From the NCBI GenBank assembly GCA_013204355.1, contig JABMOA010000039.1:1-34668 (forward strand): 34,668 nucleotides of DNA, written 5' to 3'. Source of the stretch: Candidatus Woesearchaeota archaeon (GTDB lineage: Archaea; Nanobdellota; Nanobdellia; Woesearchaeales; GW2011-AR9). The notes under the pieces are model-generated. The model worked only from the letters and a program-made list of their open reading frames with translations. It made no database searches and was not told the origin of the DNA. Below, piece by piece: positions 27,328 through 34,668 of the stretch (its first letter is position 1; each line of letters starts with the position of its first letter). The translations under genes were made by a program, and so were the position numbers.

Positions 27328-28508
27328 ATAAAAAAGGAATTACAGCGGGATTTATTGTAAGTATTATGATTACAATGATCGCATTTATTGTTATTTCAGG
27401 AGTATTATTAAGATTTACAAATCAAGGCGATGATTTTGAAGCGGAATTATTATGCAAACAAAGCATTGCATTACGAGTTGCGACAACAGTGAAAATAGGG
27501 AGCGAAGATAGTTGGGGAATCAAAGCAAAACTAAAATCTGTTCCCGCTTTATGTAGGACAATAGATAAAAGAACAACCGGAAACCGCGAAAAAATCAAGA
27601 AAGAAGTTGCAGATTCTATGGCACGATGTTGGGAAATGTTTGGTGAAGGGAAGTATGAAGAATTATTACATAGTTCTGATTTCTCTGTAATCCCCGCAGT
27701 CTTTGATTTTGGTGAAACAGATAATAAATGTTTTAATTGTTATACTATCAATATTGCACAAGATGATATTAAAGGTGGCCCAATTATGGCCGGAGAAATG
27801 GAGGATTATTTGACCACTCATAAATATAAAAACAAAGGTAAAACCTATTTGGATTATATTCAAACTTATGGTGGCCCAGGACGAGTTGTGTTTACTGTGC
27901 CTGCGATTTTACCTCGTGAAGGATATGCAATTTCTATGATGCCTAAGAATAGAGAAGTAGGTGACGGAGAAGCGTGGAAAGGCGTTGGTAAGATTGTTGT
28001 TGGTGTGGTTATTGTGGGTGTTGCTGTTTTAGTAACAGGAGTTGTTGTTGCATGTGTTATTGGTACTGCAGGACTTTGTGCTGCACCTGCTGTTGCCACT
28101 GCTGCCGCCGCTGAAGCTGCAACAGTTGCCACTGCAGCGGCAGCGACATCTACGGCAGTAACAGCTTCAGGAGCTTCCGCAACAGCAATTGTTACAGCTG
28201 CCGCTGAAGCATCTGCTGCTGCTGTTGCTGCCGAAACTGCTATCGCCGCTGCAACTGCGTCATCAGGTATTTTAGGATCGGGAGGAGCAGCGCTTGCTGG
28301 GGCAGGTCTTACTACCAAAGTAGCAGTAGTTGCAGGCGCAGCTAAACTAGGGACAGGTACACTTTTAACAGGTGGAGCGATGGCTTATAGTGGTGGAAAA
28401 AGTGTTTTAACCACATTTTACGGAGAACGTGATGTTAGTTCAATTTACTTAGGAAATTTACAAATTGCACAAGAAATGTGTGGTTCGGGAGATATTGCTG
28501 GTGAATAA
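27324..28508 (+). CDS. Pilin-like protein with Ala/Gly-rich hydrophobic C-terminal domain
   Basis: MNKKGITAGFIVSIMITMIAFIVISGVLL; C-terminal ATAAAAEAATVATAAAATSTAVTASG... segment. ATG at 27324 overlaps the upstream TGA. Confidence 0.75.
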   Translation: MNKKGITAGFIVSIMITMIAFIVISGVLLRFTNQGDDFEAELLCKQSIALRVATTVKIGSEDSWGIKAKLKSVPALCRTIDKRTTGNREKIKKEVADSMARCWEMFGEGKYEELLHSSDFSVIPAVFDFGETDNKCFNCYTINIAQDDIKGGPIMAGEMEDYLTTHKYKNKGKTYLDYIQTYGGPGRVVFTVPAILPREGYAISMMPKNREVGDGEAWKGVGKIVVGVVIVGVAVLVTGVVVACVIGTAGLCAAPAVATAAAAEAATVATAAAATSTAVTASGASATAIVTAAAEASAAAVAAETAIAAATASSGILGSGGAALAGAGLTTKVAVVAGAAKLGTGTLLTGGAMAYSGGKSVLTTFYGERDVSSIYLGNLQIAQEMCGSGDIAGE

Positions 28509-29366
28509 GAAAGGTGAAATGATGTGGAAATTAATCACGTTAGTTCTTGCTATTGTGATTTTAGTAGTTATAGTTGGTGCGTTTTTCCCAAGTCTTTTTA
28601 GTTCTGGTGATATTATAAAAACACAAATTGGAGGGATTGATGCGGATCCTGATTGTGATGATATTAAAGGAGCAGCCGATGAGTGCCCCTGCACTTCTGG
28701 CGATTATGTATCAGTTTATAGAGGATGTCCTGCTGAATTCACATTAGAACTAAAGAATGCAGATAAGCATAAATATAATACAGATACTGCTTGTGGACTT
28801 ATTAATCCTTGTGGAAAAATTAATTCAGAAGAAGAAGAAGGCGGTACTTTTACACGTACACCAGAAGAACAAGCATTACCTCATTTCAGATCCTTAGAGA
28901 TTTTGCACAAGATGATGATGCTTCTAAACAAGGAATAGTTAGGCAAGCCTGTTTAGCATGGGTAGGAGATACACAAGCAAATTGTCCAACTGAAGGTAAT
29001 GATTGTGATGACGATGAATATGCATATCAACCATTAACCGTTAATTGTTGGATTATGGCAAGCGAGCAGGATGCCGGATTAGATCAAAATGATTGTGGTC
29101 AGAAACAATTTGCAGATGGTACAATCATTTCAGAATCCACATATTCCAATATTGATGCATCAGCAGTTCAAACATCTTATCATTCTGTAGATGGTGAAGA
29201 CGATCCTAAAATACTTTTTACCTACAAATGGAAAGCGCCACAGGAATCTGGCTCTCTTTTATGTAATAAGGGATTCTGGGTTGGTTGTGGTGGTGGAAAT
29301 GCAGCAACAATTAAAGTCAATGGCCAAGATTATGAATGTAAAAATCAAGAGTGGACTAAAAAATGA
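28501..29366 (+). pseudogene. Pilin-like class III signal protein split by an apparent 1-nt frameshift
   Basis: GTG at 28501 gives MNKKGEMMWKLITLVLAIVILVVIVGAFF; frame ends at 28938, but frame 0 is open 28824-29366 and continues as QILRDFAQDDDASKQGIVRQACLAWVGDTQANCPTEGNDCDDDEYAYQPLTVNCWIMASEQDAG... Confidence 0.7.
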
Positions 29367-30064
29367 ACCATAAAATCAAACAAGAATCTAAAGGGGTTTT
29401 AATTTTTCCAGATCGTAAAGGAATTATGGTGAAATTTTTAGTGACCTTACTTCTTGCCATTATTATTTTTGTTCCTTCTTGCATATTCGTTAACAAAATA
29501 TTGGATGCGGGCACAAGATCTAGCGAACAAGCAAAGGATAATTTTGTTGATTTCATTAAAGAATTAAATGAATTTGCATTTGATGAAGAAAAAATTGCAG
29601 GATCTCGTTCTAGTACCCAATTAATCTTAGATAAAGAAACTGCGATAGTATATTATGAAAAAGATAAACCTAAAGTTGAAGTTGCAATAGATCCCAAAGG
29701 TACTTCTCTTGGCGTTGATATTGACATGACAATTCAAAAACCAGCCGTATGTAAGGAAGGGAAAAATTGTATTTGTTTATTACGGAAATCAGAGTTTGAA
29801 ATTTCTAGATTGTCAAGGACTATTGATGTGAAACCAAAACGGTTTCTTTGTGAAAATTTAGATTACGAACTTCAGATTGACACTTGTAATATTGGCGAAC
29901 CACATTTAGTTGAATCCTATACTTGTAAAAATGGATTCTTGATTGAACGTAAGCTTGTTGCAGGTTCTTCTAGTGATTCAGTAAATTATTTTGAAGTCCA
30001 ACGGAGATCCACGATTTTCATGTTAAAAGAAGCAAATTCTATTAGAATTACAGGGGTGTCATAA
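29363..30064 (+). CDS. Pilin-like class III signal protein
   Basis: FPDRKGIMVKFLVTLLLAIIIFVPSCIFV; ATGA overlap with upstream stop. Confidence 0.72.
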   Translation: MNHKIKQESKGVLIFPDRKGIMVKFLVTLLLAIIIFVPSCIFVNKILDAGTRSSEQAKDNFVDFIKELNEFAFDEEKIAGSRSSTQLILDKETAIVYYEKDKPKVEVAIDPKGTSLGVDIDMTIQKPAVCKEGKNCICLLRKSEFEISRLSRTIDVKPKRFLCENLDYELQIDTCNIGEPHLVESYTCKNGFLIERKLVAGSSSDSVNYFEVQRRSTIFMLKEANSIRITGVS

Positions 30065-30462
30065 TGTTTTCACAGAAAAAAGGGAACAGTGCGCTTATGC
30101 TCATGTTTGAAATTATTATTGTAGGGTTAGTTGTATTTATGGCGTTTAGTATTGCTGAAAAATTTGCAACATCTCAAACATCTAATAAATATAATTTAGC
30201 AAATGATTTTGGATTAATGGTCAATACGTTAGTTGCGTCTCCAGGTCATGCAATCGTAAATTATCCAGGAGATTTAACTCCGTTTAATATTGTACTAAAA
30301 CAAAATTATGTAGAAATCTGGGAAGCTGAAGGGTCAAAATCAACAATTAAAAAAATGTTTGATGTACCCATAGGATATAAATTATCTGGATTCACAGAAA
30401 AACAGAAAGATGTTTGTTTAGAAAAAACGTTGGACCGAGAAATAAAATTAAGGAAATGTTAA
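30064..30462 (+). CDS. Pilin-like class III signal protein
   Basis: MFSQKKGNSALMLMFEIIIVGLVVFMAFSIAEKF. Confidence 0.72.
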   Translation: MFSQKKGNSALMLMFEIIIVGLVVFMAFSIAEKFATSQTSNKYNLANDFGLMVNTLVASPGHAIVNYPGDLTPFNIVLKQNYVEIWEAEGSKSTIKKMFDVPIGYKLSGFTEKQKDVCLEKTLDREIKLRKC

Positions 30463-30924
30463 ATGGTATTTGATGCAACAAGAAAATCATTGTACTGGAT
30501 GATGGCAGGAATCGTAATTACTATGACAATATTTGGGTTTGCAATGATTTTGTCTATGTTTCAAAATAGTCAATTAGCAACACCAGAAGAATTTGAAGCT
30601 GAAATAATTGCATTACGATTTACACAATCAGAAGATTGTTTTGCATATAAAGATCTAAAAACAGGGAGAGTGTTTCCAAGTGTCATAGACCCACTTAAAT
30701 TAAATAAAGATCAACTTCAAAGATGCTATCAAACATCTACAAGTGCAAAAGGATTAAAAGATTTTAATTTTGGGGTGGAAGTAGATGGATTTACACAAAC
30801 ACCCTTAATGACCAACAATTTCATCCTTAATAGAGTCAAATTTGAACTTCCAAAAAAGAAAGTTTTTGTAAAAAATGGAGATCAATTCATAGAAACACAA
30901 ATGAAGGTATCTATTAGCAGATGA
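30463..30924 (+). CDS. Small single-TM, pilin-like protein
   Basis: MVFDATRKSLYWMMAGIVITMTIFGFAMILSMF. Confidence 0.68.
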   Translation: MVFDATRKSLYWMMAGIVITMTIFGFAMILSMFQNSQLATPEEFEAEIIALRFTQSEDCFAYKDLKTGRVFPSVIDPLKLNKDQLQRCYQTSTSAKGLKDFNFGVEVDGFTQTPLMTNNFILNRVKFELPKKKVFVKNGDQFIETQMKVSISR

Positions 30925-31409
30925 GATTATTCAAAGATAAAAAAGGATTCGTGGACGATATGATGGATTTTATATTCATGACGGTTTTATTAGTTCTCGG
31001 ACTGATGTTGATTGGAGGTGTTCTTTATTTTAATGTTAGTGACAATAAGGATGCTACTATGAAAAAAGTAAATTTTGTTGAAACCACACAAACTCATTTG
31101 TATTATTTAAATTCTGCAACAAAATTAAATAGCGTGCAAACAACTATAAGCGATGTTATTATTTATGCGTTTAATAAAAATGACCAGGCTTTATTTGAAG
31201 CAAAAACAAATTCGTTTTTTAACAAATATAATTTAGAAGGTGCAGTTGACGTGTACGATTCTAATGAATATAATCAAGATCGTGATTATAAACTGTCTTT
31301 TAGTAATAGATTTATTTCAAGTGGGGAAACAAAATCTGTCCTACAATTAGCTAATCCTACAAATAACAATGTTCCTTCAATTACGGTGGTGTTTAAGAAA
31401 AATGAATAA
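30921..31409 (+). CDS. Pilin-like class III signal protein
   Basis: MRLFKDKKGFVDDMMDFIFMTVLLVLGLMLIGGVLYF. Confidence 0.72.
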   Translation: MRLFKDKKGFVDDMMDFIFMTVLLVLGLMLIGGVLYFNVSDNKDATMKKVNFVETTQTHLYYLNSATKLNSVQTTISDVIIYAFNKNDQALFEAKTNSFFNKYNLEGAVDVYDSNEYNQDRDYKLSFSNRFISSGETKSVLQLANPTNNNVPSITVVFKKNE

Positions 31410-32136
31410 GAAAGCAAGCGTATTTCATTGGATTCCACTTTTTTTGATTGGTGCATTTGTATTTTTTATGGTTATGTCAAATAGTGTTAATGTAAGTGTA
31501 AAAGAAAAAGGTGAATGGCAAACCTCCTTTTTACAGGATTTTGTATATCAAGGTGAGGTTGAATTACATAAATTAGATCAGAACGCACTTGTAGTTGCTC
31601 GTAAGAGCACATTACAATTAGCATCTAATGGGGGATATCACAAAGATTCTCCCTGCGGAAAAACGTTTGGATTAAATAAGTTAGGATTACAATGTTTTCC
31701 AAAAGTTGATAAAGAATTTAGTTTAGTTTTCAATGAATTGTTTGAAGGAGATACTTTTGATGTTTTTATTGAAGGGCAAGAAGTTCGTGGAAAAGGTGAA
31801 AAAATGCTTAAAGTAACTTCTCTGAATCCGAAATATGCACAATCACTTTATGAGTTACAAGGAAATTTTCATATTTCTTTAGGATATAGTTTTAATGAAT
31901 ACGATATATTAAAATCGGATTTACTTGAAATTTTACAAAAATGTAATCAAAACAGCGATTTGAATGTTTGTCTTGATCAACATAAAAAAGTAAACTGGAA
32001 ATATTCAGAGTGTGGGTCCAACCAATATAAATCTGAAGGGAGAACTGTTCCTTTTTGTGTTGAAGGAAGTAAAATATTAGATGAATTTGGAAATGCAGCA
32101 GATGTTGAATATAAATTTGCAGTAGATTTTCCTTAA
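31402..32136 (+). CDS. Pilin-like / single-TM anchored protein closing the locus
   Basis: ATG at 31402: MNKKASVFHWIPLFLIGAFVFFMVMSNSV; overlaps upstream stop (AATGAATAA). Confidence 0.7.
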   Translation: MNKKASVFHWIPLFLIGAFVFFMVMSNSVNVSVKEKGEWQTSFLQDFVYQGEVELHKLDQNALVVARKSTLQLASNGGYHKDSPCGKTFGLNKLGLQCFPKVDKEFSLVFNELFEGDTFDVFIEGQEVRGKGEKMLKVTSLNPKYAQSLYELQGNFHISLGYSFNEYDILKSDLLEILQKCNQNSDLNVCLDQHKKVNWKYSECGSNQYKSEGRTVPFCVEGSKILDEFGNAADVEYKFAVDFP

Positions 32137-32205
32137 GTGTTGATTCTAGTATCTAAAACCTTATAAGCGATTTATATCCTATTTTTACTAAGCGAGGTGC
32201 CAATT

Positions 32206-33198
32206 ATGTATAAAATCCCATTACCTGAATTAAAGCAAAAAATTGCTGAAAGTGGTAAAATTTCAGCAAAAGATCTTGATGTAAAAATTAAAGCTAAAAT
32301 CAATGAACTTTCTGGATTAATTAGTGAAGAGGGTGCAGCCCATATTATTGCAAATGAGCTAGGAATCCAATTAGTTCAATCAACTGATGAAAAATTAAAA
32401 ATTAAAGAAATTTATGCAGGCATGAAATCTGTGACAACTGTAGGAAAAGTTGTAAGGAAATTTGAAACGCGTGAATTTGCAAAAGGAGAAAGTACAGGAA
32501 AAGTATGTTCTCTTGTATTAGGTGATGAAACATCAACCATTAGGGTTGTATTTTGGAATGAGCAAGTTGATTTGTTAGATTCTGTTAATGAAAACGATAT
32601 CCTTATTGTAAAAAATGCATACGTTCGTGAAAATAAGGGTGGGAAAGAAGTTCACTTAGGTAATAATGGTGAAATTGAAATTAATCCCGAAGGTGTTACG
32701 ATTGAAAATGTGCGTGAAGCTATGACTACATTTACGCGAAAACCAATTGAAGAATTAAAGGGCGGCGAAGAGGGTGCAGAGATTGTTGGGACAGTTGTAC
32801 AAGTTTTTGATCCACGGTTTTTTGAAGTGTGTTCTGAATGTAATAAACGTGCACGTCAATCTGGTGAAGTTTATAATTGTGAGACACATGGCGAAGTTAA
32901 GCCAGTGTTATCTTATGTTATGAACCTGGTTTTAGATGATGGAACTGGAAATATTAGAGGAATTTTCTGGAAGAATCAAACAAATAATCTTTTGAATAAA
33001 GAAGAAACTGATATGACTATCTATAAAGATGACCCTGCCAAATTTGAAGAGGTAAAAACGTCTTTATTTGGTGAACAATATAAATTGATGGGCCGTGTAA
33101 AAATGAATGACATGTTTAACCGTTTAGAATTTAATGTTCAGATGGTTGAAAAAGCAGATGCGCAAGAAGAGATAGCACGTCTAGAAAAAGTAGAATAA
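32206..33198 (+). CDS. rpa: Single-stranded DNA-binding protein RPA (OB folds plus zinc finger)
   Basis: YKIPLPELKQKIAESGKISAKDLDVKIKAKINELSGLISEEGAAHIIANELGI; OB region VVRKFETREFAKGESTGKVCSLVLGDETSTIRVVFW; CSECNKRARQSGEVYNCETHG zinc motif; GAGGTG RBS before ATG 32206. Confidence 0.88.
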   Translation: MYKIPLPELKQKIAESGKISAKDLDVKIKAKINELSGLISEEGAAHIIANELGIQLVQSTDEKLKIKEIYAGMKSVTTVGKVVRKFETREFAKGESTGKVCSLVLGDETSTIRVVFWNEQVDLLDSVNENDILIVKNAYVRENKGGKEVHLGNNGEIEINPEGVTIENVREAMTTFTRKPIEELKGGEEGAEIVGTVVQVFDPRFFEVCSECNKRARQSGEVYNCETHGEVKPVLSYVMNLVLDDGTGNIRGIFWKNQTNNLLNKEETDMTIYKDDPAKFEEVKTSLFGEQYKLMGRVKMNDMFNRLEFNVQMVEKADAQEEIARLEKVE

Positions 33199-33270
33199 AT
33201 TATTTTTTATTTTTTCCATAAAGGCAACATTTAAAAACCTTAATTTCTTTCTAATCAAAAAAGAGGTTAC

Positions 33271-34668
33271 ATGGTTAGGTCAAAACTAGATAGATTTGTA
33301 CAAGTTTTAATTCCACCCTCTTTAATTTTATTGTTGACTTTTACTATTATAGAACTGTTTTATAATTTACCAGGTTGGTTTGTTTTTACTTTAGAACTTT
33401 TTGATGCATACGTGATTATTATTTTTGCAATTGACTTATATTATCGGTGGTTTGAAACACCTAAATTTGTTCCTTATGTTAAAAAACATTGGTTAGATAT
33501 TATTGCAACGATTCCGTTCCCTTTTATTTTCTGGGGAGTAGAAGGATTAGCATTATTACAGGGGTTGAAAGGGATAAGACTATTAGCACGTGCCGCAAGA
33601 GCTTTGAAAGCGGCTCGTTTGACAAAATTATCAAGAATGATTAGATTGATAAGATTTGGAACGAGGGCTCCTCGGATTGCACGGTTAAAAGGACAAGTTA
33701 AAGAAGGTAAAATCCGGAAAGTACAACCTCACGAGAAAACAATGAAAGGTGTGCTTAGTTTCAAAGTTATTCTTTTAATTACAATTAATTCAATTATGGG
33801 GACAGGGATTTGGTTTCTTACTTCGGCTGGAGCTAAGTATGCTGGTCCAGCATCATTAATTTCTTGGGTTATTCTTGCGTTAATTGCAATTTATATTTCC
33901 ATGTGTTTTGGAGAATTAGTAAGTATGTTTCCTAAAGCAGGTGGTGTTTATGAATTTGGAAAACAAGCATATGGTCGGTTTGCATCCTTTGTCATTGGAT
34001 GGACAACGTCTATTGCAGGTTCTGTGACCATCGCAATGTTAATATTAGGTGCATTACAATATCTTCTTCCAAATAGTCCTCAATATTATATCCCTGCCGC
34101 AATTGCCTTAATTCTTGCATTTAGTTATGTTGCATTTAGGGGAATGGACACGTCCACTTATGTGTTAGTTACCTTTTCATTAATTACGTTAACAGCCGTC
34201 ATTGGTATTATTATTCCTGGATTGTTTAACTTTAACCCTTCAAATATGTCTCCCTTCTTTGTATTTCCAACAATGAGTATCGCACTTGCAATCTTTTTTA
34301 TTGCAGAAACTTTTTTTGGATGGGAATCAGCAATCTTCTTAGCTGCAGAAACAAAAAACCCCTCAAAAGTGATGCCTCGTGCATTAATAACTGGTACAAT
34401 TGTGATTGCAGTTTTAGCATTTCTTCTTGCGTTTACAGCAATGGGCACAATTCCATGGGAAAAATTTTCTGAATCTGCAGCACCTTTACGTGATTTAGGA
34501 GTTGCACATTTCGGACAATTAGGAGGGCTTATTTTTTCATTGCTCATTTTCGTTTCTGTGATTGGCGCAACGGCTGGATGGATTGTAACAGCTCCTAGAT
34601 TGTTAATGGCAATTGCAGAAGATAAATTATTTTTCACGCAATTTGCAAAAATACATCCAAAATATAAA
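33271..34668 (+). CDS. Voltage-sensor-like domain fused to APC-family amino-acid transporter (partial, runs off window)
   Basis: Continuous frame from ATG 33271 (GAGGT RBS): S3-like HWLDIIATIPF; S4-like RLLARAARALKAARLTKLSRMIRLIR; then APC motifs SIMGTGIWFLTSAG, FGELVSMFPKAGGVYEFGKQAYGRFASFVIGW. No stop in window, so absent from the ORF track. Confidence 0.85.
   Translation, partial: MVRSKLDRFVQVLIPPSLILLLTFTIIELFYNLPGWFVFTLELFDAYVIIIFAIDLYYRWFETPKFVPYVKKHWLDIIATIPFPFIFWGVEGLALLQGLKGIRLLARAARALKAARLTKLSRMIRLIRFGTRAPRIARLKGQVKEGKIRKVQPHEKTMKGVLSFKVILLITINSIMGTGIWFLTSAGAKYAGPASLISWVILALIAIYISMCFGELVSMFPKAGGVYEFGKQAYGRFASFVIGWTTSIAGSVTIAMLILGALQYLLPNSPQYYIPAAIALILAFSYVAFRGMDTSTYVLVTFSLITLTAVIGIIIPGLFNFNPSNMSPFFVFPTMSIALAIFFIAETFFGWESAIFLAAETKNPSKVMPRALITGTIVIAVLAFLLAFTAMGTIPWEKFSESAAPLRDLGVAHFGQLGGLIFSLLIFVSVIGATAGWIVTAPRLLMAIAEDKLFFTQFAKIHPKYK

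Noticed and set aside
27866-28318. 150-aa minus-strand Ala/Val-rich ORF
   Set aside because: Antisense shadow of the GC-richer Ala-coding stretch in the plus-strand gene 27324-28508; no RBS or independent support.
28880-28900. Programmed -1 frameshift in the pilin-like gene
   Set aside because: No X XXY YYZ slippery heptamer or obvious downstream stem seen; simple indel is the more economical explanation.
34158-34637. 159-aa minus-strand ORF
   Set aside because: Antisense to the APC transporter frame, which has clear family motifs.
1-34668. CRISPR arrays, tRNAs, rRNAs, transposases
   Set aside because: Looked for regularly spaced repeats, T-loop GGTTCRA-type signatures and transposase-like motifs; none convincing by eye.

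Overview
Low-GC archaeal window. The archaeal origin rests on TBP, RNase P p30, RPA and TATA-type promoters; a DPANN-like lineage is only an inference. The left flank holds informational and sulfur-relay genes: partial TBP (-), a ThiI-like THUMP protein with a degenerate PP-loop (+), a compact minus-strand tRNA 2-thiolation cassette (sulfur carrier, Ncs6/TtuA, UbaA/MoeB E1), a BRO/DinD-like gene, a Cys-containing orphan and RNase P p30. About 26 kb (5.7-32.1 kb) is a large surface/secretion locus: giant Cys-rich secreted proteins (about 1666 codons with an internal TAA, 846 aa, 363 aa, 2055 aa), then about 17 small proteins, most with K-G/Q class III (type IV pilin-like) N-termini, often with overlapping stop/start codons, interrupted by one inverted gene for a Cys-repeat secreted protein. 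No secretion ATPase, TadC-like platform or prepilin peptidase is visible in the window. The right flank has RPA and a partial gene that appears to fuse a voltage-sensor domain (textbook S4) to an APC-family amino-acid transporter. Main leads: the VSD-APC fusion, the pilin-like/giant-protein locus, a paralogous pair of giant-stalk proteins sharing an N-terminal Cys domain and a C-terminal cytosolic motif, a nested-hairpin RNA candidate at 3578-3675, and perfect inverted repeats in the 25.4-25.6 kb divergent promoter region. All assignments come from reading the sequence; no database search was run.
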